NCBI RefSeq assembly: GCF_030161555.1
Contig: NZ_BSUK01000001.1
Span: forward strand, 248,001 to 312,000
From: Luteimicrobium album
GTDB lineage: Bacteria > Actinomycetota > Actinomycetes > Actinomycetales > Cellulomonadaceae
Direction of reading: 5' to 3'
Length of the DNA stretch: 64,000 nucleotides
The notes beneath the pieces were generated by a model. The model was not told the DNA's origin. It did not search any database and worked only from the letters and a program-made list of their open reading frames with translations. The translations under genes and the position numbers were made by a program. Position 1 is the stretch's first letter. Every line of letters starts with the position of its first letter. Shown here in pieces: positions 1 to 9,130 of the stretch.

Positions 1-456
1 GACGCCGAGGACGACGTCGCGCGAGACGGGGTCGAGCGCGGGCGCGCAGAGCCGGCAGAAGTCTTCGGCGACGGAGCGCCCGACGAACTCGCGCAGCACC
101 TCTTCCTCCCAGGTGCTGGCCTGGGTGCGGTCGTCGAAGTCGTCGAACGCGCCGTCGAACGGCGTCATCGCGGCCACGGGTGACGCGCCGAGCTCCTCGA
201 TCCGGACGAGCACGCGCTCGCACCGGGCGAGCGACGCCCCGGCGCGCCGGCTGTACGCGAGGCGCCCCTCGACGTCGAGCGCGTCGGCCGCCTCCGCGGC
301 GAACCGTGGTACGTCGTCGAGCTCGAAGGCTGCGACGAGTCCGAGGAGCTCGACGATCTCGTCGAGGCTCGCACCTCCACTCGCGCCCCCGGCCGGGCCG
401 TCGCCGGTGCCGGGCGTTGGGGTGTCGGCGGGGGACGCGGAGCTCGTGACGGCCAT
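1..456 (-). CDS. Ferritin-like-fold protein (partial, 3' end outside window)
   Basis: The first 152 codons of a minus-strand gene; the C-terminus runs off the left edge. The start is the ATG at 454-456. After about 25 low-complexity residues (Ser/Pro/Gly/Ala-rich) comes an acidic, helical stretch beginning near LDEIVELLGLVAAFEL, with AEDFCRLCAPALD near the cut. This pattern resembles the actinobacterial ferritin-like-fold proteins commonly encoded beside a DEAD-box helicase, and here the helicase is the divergent neighbour. The metal-binding residues cannot be judged from the fragment. Function is unknown; the family name rests on recall of sequence style and neighbourhood. Confidence 0.6.
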   Translation of the reverse strand, partial: MAVTSSASPADTPTPGTGDGPAGGASGGASLDEIVELLGLVAAFELDDVPRFAAEAADALDVEGRLAYSRRAGASLARCERVLVRIEELGASPVAAMTPFDGAFDDFDDRTQASTWEEEVLREFVGRSVAEDFCRLCAPALDPVSRDVVLGV

Positions 457-754
457 CCGTCCAGGATAGGCAGGGCCGCATCCGATACCATGGCCCAGTA
501 CCTCGGTTGCCCGGTCGTCTAGCTTCCTGGCCCGCGCTCGTCCTGACGCGCGGTCCGCATCGACCATGACGCCCCGGACCTGGTCCGGTTCGTCCCGCCA
601 CGACGGCGGCGCATCTCCACGATCGGCTGCCGGCCCCTGGCGCACGCGTCGCCCCGGACACCGCCGTCCCGCACCCCGGCCGCCCCTCATGGGCGCGAGC
701 CCGGCGCGGGAGACCGGTCCGCGCGCGACGGCGCCCCGACGAACACGAGGAACC

Positions 755-2461
755 GTGACCAGCACCACCGACACGCCCGTCGCCCCGACGGGCGCCGAGA
801 GCGCCGACACCGGGCGGGACGACGTCGCCACGACGGATGCTCCCACCACCCCGGCCGACGCCCCCACCCCGACCTTCGCCGACTTCAAGGTGCGCGCCGC
901 GATCGTGGACGCGCTCACCGACGCCGGCATCGTCCACCCCTTCCCCATCCAGGCGATGACGCTGCCCGTCGCGCTGTCGCGGCACGACATCATCGGCCAG
1001 GCCAAGACCGGCACGGGCAAGACGCTGGGCTTCGGCGTCCCGCTGCTCGAGCACGTCGTCGCACCGGACGAGGAGGGCTTCGACCGCCTGGACGCGCCCG
1101 GCAAGCCGCAGGCGCTCGTCGTCGTCCCGACGCGCGAGCTCGCCGTCCAGGTCGCGAACGACCTGACCACGGCGTCGCGCCGTCGCACGGTGCGCGTCGC
1201 GCAGATCTACGGCGGCCGCGCGTACGAGCCGCAGATCGCGCAGCTCGCCGCGGGCGTCGAGGTCGTCGTCGGCACGCCGGGCCGGCTCATCGACCTGGTG
1301 AACCAGCGCCACCTCGACCTGTCGCACGCGACGACCGTGGTGCTCGACGAGGCCGACGAGATGCTCGACCTGGGCTTCCTGCCCGACGTCGAGAAGCTCA
1401 TCGCCGCGACCCCGCCGCGCCGCCACACGATGCTCTTCTCGGCGACCATGCCGGGCGCCGTCGTCGCGATGGCCCGCCGGTACATGACGCAGCCGACGCA
1501 CATCCGCGCGAACGACCCCGACGACGGCGGCGCGACCGTCAAGAACATCAAGCAGGTCGTGTATCGCGCGCACGCGCTCGACAAGGTCGAGATGCTCGCG
1601 CGGATCCTGCAGTCGGAGGGCCGCGGCCTGACGATCGTGTTCGCGCGCACCAAGCGCACGGCCGCGAAGGTCGCCGACGAGCTCGTCGAGCGCGGGTTCG
1701 CCGCCGCGGCGATCCACGGTGACCTGGGCCAGGGCTCGCGCGAGCAGGCGCTGCGCGCGTTCCGCTCGGGCAAGGTCGACGTCCTCGTCGCGACGGACGT
1801 CGCGGCCCGCGGCATCGACGTCGACGACGTCACCCACGTCGTGAACTACCAGTGCCCCGAGGACGAGAAGACGTACCTGCACCGCACGGGTCGCACCGGC
1901 CGTGCGGGGCACAAGGGCACCGCGGTCACGTTCGTCGACTGGGACGACATCCCCCGCTGGGGCCTCATCGACCGCGCGCTCGACCTCGGCATCCCCGAGC
2001 CCGTCGAGACGTACTCGTCGTCCCCGCACCTGTACACCGACCTCAACATCCCCGAGGGGACGAAGGGCCGTCTGCCCAAGGACAAGCAGGTCCGCGCCGG
2101 CCTCGGCGCCGAGGTCCTCGAGGACCTCGGCGAGACCGGCAAGCGCGGCGGTTCGCCCCGCGGGCAAGGCTCGCGCGGCGGCTCCGGCGGTTCGGGCCGG
2201 TCGAGCCACCGGTCCGACGACGGCGCTCGCGACGGACGCTCGCGTGACCGCGGCGGCCGGGGCGGTTCCGAGCGGCGGCAGCAGGACGACGCAGGCAGCG
2301 GCACCACCGAGCCGAAGGCGGCCGCCGCCTCGGCCGGGCCGGAGAGCGGCACGCAGGCGGCGTCGTCGGGCGAGGGCGGCGAGCGCACGCGCACGCGCCG
2401 TCGTACGCGCCGACGCCGTTCGGGTGGTTCCGCCGAGGGCGGCGCGCCGTCCGGCGAGTGA
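755..2461 (+). CDS. DEAD-box ATP-dependent RNA helicase
   Basis: A 568-residue superfamily 2 RNA helicase that unwinds or remodels RNA duplexes using ATP. All core motifs are visible in order: a Q-motif region (HPFPIQAMTLP), motif I AKTGTGKT, Ia PTRELA, TPGRL, motif II DEAD, motif III SAT, motif V ATDVAARGID and motif VI HRTGRTGRAG. The last 130 residues are RGG/Ser-rich and end in a strongly basic tail (RTRRRTRRRR), as in RhlE/DeaD-type proteins acting in rRNA maturation or RNA decay. I chose the GTG at 755, with an AGG upstream, over an in-frame ATG at 566 because the extra N-terminus has no helicase-like content. The 298 bases before it (457-754) hold no other gene I can support. Confidence 0.93.
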   Translation: MTSTTDTPVAPTGAESADTGRDDVATTDAPTTPADAPTPTFADFKVRAAIVDALTDAGIVHPFPIQAMTLPVALSRHDIIGQAKTGTGKTLGFGVPLLEHVVAPDEEGFDRLDAPGKPQALVVVPTRELAVQVANDLTTASRRRTVRVAQIYGGRAYEPQIAQLAAGVEVVVGTPGRLIDLVNQRHLDLSHATTVVLDEADEMLDLGFLPDVEKLIAATPPRRHTMLFSATMPGAVVAMARRYMTQPTHIRANDPDDGGATVKNIKQVVYRAHALDKVEMLARILQSEGRGLTIVFARTKRTAAKVADELVERGFAAAAIHGDLGQGSREQALRAFRSGKVDVLVATDVAARGIDVDDVTHVVNYQCPEDEKTYLHRTGRTGRAGHKGTAVTFVDWDDIPRWGLIDRALDLGIPEPVETYSSSPHLYTDLNIPEGTKGRLPKDKQVRAGLGAEVLEDLGETGKRGGSPRGQGSRGGSGGSGRSSHRSDDGARDGRSRDRGGRGGSERRQQDDAGSGTTEPKAAAASAGPESGTQAASSGEGGERTRTRRRTRRRRSGGSAEGGAPSGE

Positions 2462-2484
2462 CGACCCCCTGCAGCACTGCTGAC

Positions 2485-2518
2485 GCAGCCCGTCCCGGCC
2501 TCGGCCGGGGCGGGCTGC
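2485..2518. terminator. Bidirectional hairpin between convergent helicase and GH20 genes
   Basis: Arms 2485-2500 and 2503-2518 (GCAGCCCGTCCCGGCC against GGCCGGGGCGGGCTGC) pair with one G-T mismatch around a 2-base loop. It sits between two convergent stop codons. There is no T-tract, which is usual for high-GC actinobacterial terminators. Confidence 0.7.
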
Positions 2519-2539
2519 TCGCGTGTCAGCCCTCGCGCG

Positions 2540-4390
2540 TCAACCCCAGTCGAGGTCGGGCACCTCGGTGTAGCCGATCCCCTCGGCCTTCCACCGGGGC
2601 GCCTGGGCGACGAGCCGGGTCTTGAAGTCGCCCGGGTGGCGCGCGCTCTGCGCGGTCCAGGCGACCTCGGCGATCGCGGGCAGACGCGGGAAGGCCTTGG
2701 CGTCCATGTACTGGTCGACGGGCATGAACTCGTCGGTCGACGTGGGCAGGTGTGTCAGGGAGCCGGGGTAGGTGCGGTCGGCCCACAGCGCGGCTTCGAC
2801 GCCGTAGACGTGCCCGGTGAGGTCGACGCCGTCGTCGGCGAGCACGGTCTCGGGTTCCCAGTCGTAGGCGTGCTCGACGTCCGTGATCCCCGCCCACTCG
2901 AGGCCGAGGTCGTCGATCGGGCTCTCGTGCATGTCGAGGTAGGTGCGGTCGGCGGGCGCCATGAGGATCTTTGCGCCCTGGGCGACGGCGCTCTTGAGCT
3001 GGGTGACGTTGTCGGGGGTCCAGGCGTTGCGGTCGGAGCCGGTGCCCCAGTACTCCATGACGCTGCCCTGCGGCAGCGGCGCCCCGGTGACCCACTGGTG
3101 CCAGGCGATCACCGTCTTGCCCGCCGCGGCGGCGGACCGGTTCGCGGCCGCCGTGTAGCTCTCGTACCAGCCCTTCGGCGGGTCGGGGACCTCGTCGCCG
3201 CCGAGATGGAGGTACGGGCCGGGGTTCTGCGCGACGACCGCTCGGGTGACGGCGCGCAGGTAGGAGCGGATGTTCGCGAGGTTAGCGTCCGACGCGCAGA
3301 CCATCGGGTTGCCCACGTCGAAGCCGCTGTAGGGCTTCGCGCGCGTGCCGTCGCAGCGCAGCGAGCCGATCGACGCCTGCGCCGCGAGTGTGTGGCCGGG
3401 ACCGTCGATCTCGGGCACGACCGTGATGAATCGCCGGGCCGCGTACGCCACGATCTGGGCGTACTGCTCCTTGGTGTAGTACCAGGGGCCGCCCGTGCCG
3501 GGCGCGAAGCCCGACTGCGTGGACGCCCCGACCGTCGTGAGCGTCGGCTCGCCGTCGACGACGATCCGCCAGCCCTGGTCGTCCGTGAGGTGCAGGTGGA
3601 GCGCGTCGATCTTGTACTGCGCGATGTCGTCGATGTACCGCTCGACGTCCTTCACCGGGTAGAATCGGCGCGCGACGTCGAGGAGCGCGCCACGGTACGC
3701 GAAGCGCGGCTCGTCGGTGATGCGCACCGCGGGCACGGTCCAGCCGCCCGACGGCGCAGGCTGGGCGTCCGGGGCCGCCGACGACGCCGGGAGCAGCTGG
3801 CGCAGGGTCTGCACGCCCCGGAACAGACCGGCCGGGGTCCCCGACGTGACGACGACGCCGCGTGAGTCCGCGTCGAGGGTGTACCGCTCGAGGGTCGGGT
3901 CGTCGAGCGGAGCGTCCAGGTCCCACGTCGCGGCCTGCGGGCCGGAGAGGCGCAGGGTGATGGTCGAGCCCTCGGGCGCGGGCGAGGTGCTCGCGCCCGA
4001 CGACGTCACGGTCGACGTGGGCAGCGCGAGCCCCGTCGAGCGGCGCAGCTGCGCGGCGAGGTCCTCCCCGACGCCGGGGGTCGCCTTGCGTGCCGCGGCG
4101 TTCGCGGCCGGGTCGACCTCGGTGACGACGCGCGTGGTGCCGTCGAGCGCGAACGCCGGGCCGCTCGTCCGCTCGACCTTCGACGGGAGCGGGATCAGCG
4201 AGAGCGGGGCGCTCGCTCCCGTGGCGGCAGGGGTCGCCGGGCCGTCGTCGCCGCGCGTCGCGAGCACGACGCCAGTCACCCCACCGGCGACGACCACGGC
4301 CGCCACGACGGCGACCGTGACCCAGCGGCGGCGGCCGGTACGGGGCGGACGGCGGTCGGCCGAGGGCGGCACGTCGTCGTGCGGGCTCAT
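2540..4390 (-). CDS. Membrane-anchored or secreted beta-N-acetylhexosaminidase, GH20
   Basis: A 616-residue GH20 enzyme that would remove terminal GlcNAc/GalNAc from chitooligosaccharides or glycans by substrate-assisted catalysis. An Arg-rich N-terminus is followed by a hydrophobic segment (about residues 26-48) acting as signal peptide or anchor, then a GH20b-like domain (about 65-215) and the (beta/alpha)8 catalytic domain (about 220-600). The family signature HLGGDE is present; its Asp-Glu pair is residues 399-400, the polariser and general acid. The start is the ATG at 4388-4390; the frame is open further upstream, but that stretch lacks a signal sequence. It is divergent from the permease and may supply GlcNAc from chitin together with the GH18 enzyme at the right end of the window. 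Confidence 0.9.
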   Translation of the reverse strand: MSPHDDVPPSADRRPPRTGRRRWVTVAVVAAVVVAGGVTGVVLATRGDDGPATPAATGASAPLSLIPLPSKVERTSGPAFALDGTTRVVTEVDPAANAAARKATPGVGEDLAAQLRRSTGLALPTSTVTSSGASTSPAPEGSTITLRLSGPQAATWDLDAPLDDPTLERYTLDADSRGVVVTSGTPAGLFRGVQTLRQLLPASSAAPDAQPAPSGGWTVPAVRITDEPRFAYRGALLDVARRFYPVKDVERYIDDIAQYKIDALHLHLTDDQGWRIVVDGEPTLTTVGASTQSGFAPGTGGPWYYTKEQYAQIVAYAARRFITVVPEIDGPGHTLAAQASIGSLRCDGTRAKPYSGFDVGNPMVCASDANLANIRSYLRAVTRAVVAQNPGPYLHLGGDEVPDPPKGWYESYTAAANRSAAAAGKTVIAWHQWVTGAPLPQGSVMEYWGTGSDRNAWTPDNVTQLKSAVAQGAKILMAPADRTYLDMHESPIDDLGLEWAGITDVEHAYDWEPETVLADDGVDLTGHVYGVEAALWADRTYPGSLTHLPTSTDEFMPVDQYMDAKAFPRLPAIAEVAWTAQSARHPGDFKTRLVAQAPRWKAEGIGYTEVPDLDWG

Positions 4391-4429
4391 GGATTCTCCG
4401 GACGGCGGGGCGGACGACGCGGAACAGTG

Positions 4430-4455
4430 CTCGCGAGTGCGACAATCCTCGCGAG
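4430..4455. promoter_or_regulatory. Twin CTCGCGAG palindromes in the GH20/permease divergent region
   Basis: The perfect 8-bp palindrome CTCGCGAG occurs at 4430-4437 and 4448-4455, 18 bp centre to centre, 40-65 bp upstream of the GH20 start. The spacing places both on nearly the same DNA face, as for paired operator half-sites. No regulator is assigned. Confidence 0.3.
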
Positions 4456-4534
4456 CCGGGTCGGCCGGGCTCGACCGCACGCCCCTAGTGAACCATCCGT
4501 TCGCGGCCCTTGCATATCCCTCTTGGAGGCATCG

Positions 4535-5879
4535 ATGCCCTCGACCCCGACCCTCTGGCGCGTCCACGGCGACGGCCGCCACGTCACTCCCGGGCAGGTC
4601 GTCGCGCCCGACGAGCGCCTGACCTGGCCGCGCACCATCGGTCTCGGCCTGCAGCACGTGGTCGCGATGTTCGGCGCGACGTTCATCGTGCCCACGATCA
4701 CGAAGTTCTCCCCGCCACGACCCTGTTCTTCTCCGCCATCGGCACCGCGCTCTTCCTCGCGATCACGCGGAACCGGCTCCCCAGCTACCTGGGGTCGAGC
4801 TTCGCGTTCATCGCCCCCATCGGCGCGGCGACGCTCGCAGGCGGCAAGCACCTCGCCGTCGGCGGGATCCTGCTCACCGGTGTCCTCCTCGCCGTCGTGG
4901 GTCTCGTCGTGCATCGCGCGGGGACCGGGTGGATCAACGCGCTCATGCCACCCGTCGTCACCGGAACGATCGTCGCCCTGATCGGCCTCAACCTCGCGCC
5001 CGCCGCGTGGGGCAACTTCAAGGTCGAGCCGTCGTCGGCCACCATCACGCTCGGTGTGATCCTCGTCGTGAGCGTCTTCTTCCGGGGCATCCTCGGGCGC
5101 CTCTCGATCCTCGTGGGCGTCGTCGTGGGATACCTCGTGACGTGGCTCGGCGGGAACGTCATGGGCTGGAGCACGTTCGGGTCGCTCGACTTCAAGACAG
5201 TCGACGAGGCGAAGTGGTTCGGCTTCCCCGAGTTCACGACCCCGCACTTCTCGTGGTCGCTGCTCGGGCTGTTCGTGCCCGTGGTCCTCGTGCTCATCGC
5301 GGAGAACGTCGGCCACGTGAAGTCCGTCGCCGCGATGACGGGCAAGGACCTCGACCCGCTCACTGGCCGGGCACTCTTCGCCGACGGCGTCGCGACCACG
5401 CTCGCGGGCATCGGCGGCGGCTCCGGCACCACGACGTACGCCGAGAACATCGGCGTCATGGCGGCCACGCGCGTCTACTCGACGGCGGCCTACTGGGTCG
5501 CGGCCGCAGCCGCGCTCGTGCTGTCGCTCTCCCCAAGTTCGGCGTGCTGATCGCGACCATCCCCCACGGTGTGCTCGGCGGCGCCACGACCATGCTGTAC
5601 GGCATGATCGGCATCCTCGGCGCGCGGATCTGGGTGCAGAACAAGGTCGACTTCTCCGACCCCGTGCACCTGGCGAGCGCCGCGGTGCCGCTCGTCGTCG
5701 CGATCGCGAACTTCGACTGGAAGATCGGGAACCTCGAGTTCACGGGGATCGCGCTCGGCGCCGCGTCCGCTCTCGTGATCTACCACGGCATGCGGTGGGT
5801 CGAGCGGTGGCGCGGGACCGGGCAGGAGCCCGCGAGCCCGGCGTCCGTGCCGCTCCCGGACGAGGGCGCCGCCCGATAG
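4535..5879 (+). CDS. Uracil/xanthine permease, NCS2 family (two frame breaks)
   Basis: A polytopic nucleobase:cation symporter of the UraA/UapA (NCS2) family, about 448 residues once two missing bases are restored. It starts at the ATG at 4535 with a GGAGG ribosome site (LQHVVAMFGATFIVPT). The frame breaks at CCCC 4710-4713 and CCCC 5531-5534. At each, one extra C rejoins the NCS2 sequence exactly (TKFSPATTLFFSA and LSLSPKFGVLIATIPHGVLGG). The family motif region LIAENVGHVKSV and the GGGSGTTTYAENIGVM signature (QNxGxxxxT-like, with E in place of Q) are both visible. About 12 membrane segments are expected. Both breaks lie in the same CTCCCC context, so they are far more likely sequencing errors than a pseudogene. 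Confidence 0.88.
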
Positions 5880-5893
5880 CGTGCGCGACGACG

Positions 5894-6613
5894 TCAGGAC
5901 GCGGTGCGGACCTCCGCCGGTCCGGGCGGCTCGTGGCGCGGGTCGCTCGTGCCCTCGGGGGCGCCGTCGGGCCCGGCGGTGACCTCGTCCCGGATGCGCT
6001 CCATCGTCTGGTCGAGGGTCATCGCGACGTCGGCGGCGAGCTTGAGCGCGTCCGTGATGTGGTGCGGCACCTCGCGGTCGTACTTGTAGTAGATCTTGTG
6101 CTCGAGGCTCGCCCAGAAGTCCATGGCAATGGTCCGGAGCTGGATCTCGACGACGACCTCCTCGACCCGGTCCGACAGGAACACCGGGACGCGCACGATG
6201 AGGTGCAGGCTCTGGTAGCCGTTGGGCTTGGGGTGGGCGATGTAGTCGCGCTCCTCGATGACCTCGAGGTCGCGCTGGCCGACCAGCATGTCGCGGACGC
6301 GGTAGATGTCCGTGACGAAGCTGCACGTGATCCGCACGCCGGCGATGTCGAGCATGTGCTCGCGGATCGCCTGGGGCGTGAGCGCGATGCCCTTGCGGCG
6401 CGCCTTGGCGACGATCGAGTCGACGGACTTGAGGCGCGAGCCGACGTGCTCGATGGGGTTGTCGTCGTGGAAGTGCTTGAGCTCGTCGCGGAGCACCCCG
6501 ACCTTGGTCATCACCTCGTCTATGCCGAACTTGTACGTCATCATGAGGCGACGGACGTCCTTGGCCGTGGCGGGGCTGAGCGACGGTGCGCGATCGGTCG
6601 GGTGCTGACTCAC
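5894..6613 (-). CDS. Small alarmone synthetase, (p)ppGpp synthetase domain only
   Basis: A 239-residue single-domain RelA/SpoT-like synthetase of the RelQ/YjbM type. It would transfer pyrophosphate from ATP to GDP/GTP to make (p)ppGpp, and there is no HD hydrolase, TGS or ACT domain. Diagnostic segments include RLKSVDSIVAKARRKG (substrate-binding basic patch), DIAGVRITCSFVTDIY, the G-loop PKPNGYQSLHL and VEIQLRTIAMDFWASLEHKI with the catalytic Glu. The C-terminal 25 residues are Pro/Glu-rich and look disordered. It converges with the permease, 14 bp apart. No regulatory feature is apparent. Confidence 0.92.
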   Translation of the reverse strand: MSQHPTDRAPSLSPATAKDVRRLMMTYKFGIDEVMTKVGVLRDELKHFHDDNPIEHVGSRLKSVDSIVAKARRKGIALTPQAIREHMLDIAGVRITCSFVTDIYRVRDMLVGQRDLEVIEERDYIAHPKPNGYQSLHLIVRVPVFLSDRVEEVVVEIQLRTIAMDFWASLEHKIYYKYDREVPHHITDALKLAADVAMTLDQTMERIRDEVTAGPDGAPEGTSDPRHEPPGPAEVRTAS

Positions 6614-6740
6614 GTTCCTTACGGTACGCGGATCAACCTGAGCGCTCCCTGAGCGTGACGTCGCGGAGACCTGCGAGGCTGGGGGACGCCGTCGTCAGCC
6701 AGCCGCCGACGCCCGGTCCGTCCGCCCGAGGAGAAGCACC

Positions 6741-7061
6741 GTGCCCGAGACCCAGCAGCTCCAGATCGACGTCCCCGAGGACGTGGAGGTCGGCCTCCCC
6801 GCCGACTTCGCGTCCCTGTGGCACACGCCGGCGACGTTCGTCATCGACTTCGTGGCGCTCAAGCACCCGCCGCAGCCGGCGGTCGACGAGTCGACGGGCG
6901 AGACCCGCCCCGTGGTCTCGGGGCGGGTCGTCACCCGGGTCCGGATCCCGCCCGAGCAGGTCTTCGAGCTCGCCAAGGCGCTCACGACGCAGCTCGACGC
7001 GTGGGAGCGCGAGACCGGTCGACGCGCGGACGGAAGCGCCCGGGGTCCGGCCGGAGCCTGA
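6741..7061 (+). CDS. DUF3467 domain protein
   Basis: A 106-residue acidic protein of the DUF3467 family, with QLQIDVPEDVEVGLPADFASLWHTPATFVIDF and RVVTRVRIPPEQVFELAKAL. Members are small cytosolic proteins of unknown function built on a beta-sheet core. The start is a GTG at 6741, preceded by a clear GAGGAG ribosome site at 6728-6733. The last 15 residues (Gly/Arg/Ala) are probably disordered. It converges with the pentapeptide protein, only 5 bp apart. It is one of the shortest genes in the window; confidence in it as a gene is high, in its role low. Confidence 0.85.
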   Translation: MPETQQLQIDVPEDVEVGLPADFASLWHTPATFVIDFVALKHPPQPAVDESTGETRPVVSGRVVTRVRIPPEQVFELAKALTTQLDAWERETGRRADGSARGPAGA

Positions 7062-7066
7062 CCGGA

Positions 7067-8427
7067 TCATCCCTTCCGGAAGTCCCGCACCGCCTGGTAG
7101 GCAGCAGCGTTCACGTCGTCCGGCGACGGTGCGGCGACAGGTGTCGCGACGCCCGTCGGGTCGGGGCGGGACACCCGTGCGGGGCGAACGCGGCCCCGGC
7201 GACGCGTGAGCCTCCCGACGAGCGAGCACAGTGCGAGCAGTGCCAGCCCGACCCAGGCGCCGGTCCAGCCGCGCGAATAGCCCCACGCGCACGTCGCCGC
7301 CGTACAGCTCGGCGCCCGCGGATACTCGCCGAACACGGAGCCCAGCAGGGCCGACATGATCGTCGAGACCAGGACGAAGTATCCCGCGAGGCCCAAGCCA
7401 GTGGACAGCGCCCCGACGACGCCCCAGCGCGCCCGCGAGATCACCAGACCGGCGAACAGGGCGGCGAAGACCAGCACGGTGATCATCGGGAGGACCATGA
7501 GCACGTCCGTCCAGTCGGGATCGGCCCTCAGCTCGTAGGCGGCGAGCGCCACCGCCCCCGCGAGCACGACGACGCCCGCGAGCACGGCCGCCGGCCCCGT
7601 GCCTCGCAGATCCTTGCCGCCTCTGCGTCGGCGGGCGGCCGAACGCAGGGCGGGGACGACGACCGCCAGCGCGAGGAGCAGCGTCGCGAGCGCCGCGATC
7701 GCGTCGAGCGGCGCGTCTCCTGACCCGTCGGCATCGCGGTACCCCTCGGGGCGCGTCGTCTGGGTGAGGTCGGCGTGGGAGAGGATCGTGCCGTCGACGC
7801 TCGCCCCCGTGAGGTCGGCCTGGGTGAGGTCCGCGTCGGTGAGGTCGGCGCCGTCGAGCCGAGCTCCCAGGAAGTCGGCCTGGCCGGCGTGCGCCTCGCG
7901 CAGGGTCGCACCCCGGAGATCCGCCCCGGTCAAGGTCGCCTGGACGAAATCCGCCTTCGCGAGGTCGGCGCTCACGAGCACGGCGTGCTCGGCGTGCACC
8001 TGAGTGAGGTGCACTCCTCGGCACGCACCGCGGTCAGATCGGCACCGGTGAGGGTCGCCTGGCCGAGCTCGGTCCCACGCAGGTCAGCGCCCGCCAGCCG
8101 CGCACCACGCAGGTCGGCCTGCGTGAGGTCGAGCCCCGCGAGGTGGGCGCCCCGCAGGTCCGCGCACCGCAGGTCGCGCCCGTCGACATCGTGCTGCGTG
8201 AGCTTCTTTCCCCGCAGCGCCGCACCCTTGGTGGTCCCGCAAACGGCGGCACGCGCGGCGGCGACCGTCGAGGAGGCGTCAGGCGTCGGACCAGGCGTCG
8301 CCGCCGACGCGGGCGACGTCCACGCACCAGCGACGAGAAGGACGAGCATCGCGAGCACGACCGACCCGAAGAGGGCGGCATGCGGGCGGGCGGTCGGGCG
8401 GCGGAGCCGCTGGGTGTGCTCAAGCAC
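7067..8427 (-). CDS. Membrane protein with pentapeptide repeats (one frame break)
   Basis: About 453 residues after restoring one base. It starts at the GTG at 8425-8427. A signal or anchor helix (residues 20-43) leads to an extracytoplasmic right-handed beta-helix of A(D/N)LXX repeats (about residues 70-225, e.g. ADLRGAHLAGLDLTQADLRGARLAGADLRG). Four or five membrane helices and a basic cytosolic tail follow. The frame breaks near 8005-8025, where the repeat register continues in the next frame (ADLTAV... to VHLTQVHAEHAVLVSADLAKADF). Pentapeptide helices can mimic B-DNA (MfpA/Qnr), but this one is predicted outside the membrane, so a scaffold or surface role is likelier. No enzymatic motif is visible. 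Confidence 0.75.
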
Positions 8428-8505
8428 AGGTCAGGTCCTCACGGTCGGACGACGTCGGGTCGGCGGGACGGGCGGGTGCGGGAACCGCACCGAGGAGGGC
8501 AGCGG

Positions 8506-9123
8506 TCAGGCCGCCTTCACGAACGCGGTCACGGCGTCCGCGATCATCTGGACGGCGATCGCGGCCAGCAGCAGACCGGCGATGCGTGTCACGAGGGTCG
8601 TCCCGGACTCGCCGAGCACCCGGTGGATGACGTTCGCGAACCGCATGGCCAGCCACAGGCAGAGGCACACGGCGACGAGCCCGGCGAAGATGGCGACGTA
8701 GTCCGCGGCGCCGTCGGCCCCCTGGACGAACACCATGATCGAGACGATCGCACCCGGCCCGGCGAGGAGCGGGGTCCCGAGCGGCACGAGCGCGACGTTC
8801 CCGCCGCGCGCGCTCGGCTCGGGCTCCTCGGCCTTGCCGGTCAGCAGCTCCATCGCGATCAGCAGCAGCAGCAGCCCGCCCGACGCCTGCAGCGCGGGCA
8901 ACGAGACGTGCAGGTAGTTGAGGATCGACTGACCGAACAGCGCGAAGACGACGATCACGCCGAGCGCGACGAGCACGGCGGTCAGAGCCGCCGACTTGCG
9001 CTGCTTCGAGGTCATCGAGCTGGTCAGCGCCAGGAAGATCGGCACCGTCCCCGGGGGGTCCATGATGACGAACAGCGTCACGAACACCCCGATGAACAGC
9101 CGTCCGTCGAGCACGGCGTCCAT
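8506..9123 (-). CDS. MarC family (UPF0056) inner-membrane protein
   Basis: A 205-residue, six-helix membrane protein. The N-terminal segment FVTLFVIMDPPGTVPIFLALT and the mid-protein GGNVALVPLGTPLLAGPGAIVSIMVF are the two conserved MarC signatures (MDP and P-x-x-xGPG). The biochemical role of the family is not established, despite the historical link of the name to multiple antibiotic resistance. It ends 78 bp upstream of the pentapeptide gene and begins 7 bp after the PHP gene stop, all on the minus strand, so the three may be co-transcribed. Confidence 0.9.
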   Translation of the reverse strand: MDAVLDGRLFIGVFVTLFVIMDPPGTVPIFLALTSSMTSKQRKSAALTAVLVALGVIVVFALFGQSILNYLHVSLPALQASGGLLLLLIAMELLTGKAEEPEPSARGGNVALVPLGTPLLAGPGAIVSIMVFVQGADGAADYVAIFAGLVAVCLCLWLAMRFANVIHRVLGESGTTLVTRIAGLLLAAIAVQMIADAVTAFVKAA

Positions 9124-9130
9124 CAGCTGC

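Noticed and set aside
566..754. Upstream in-frame extension of the helicase from an ATG at 566
   Set aside because: The extra 63 residues are Arg/Pro-rich and unlike helicase N-termini; the GTG at 755 has a ribosome site and a normal acidic leader.
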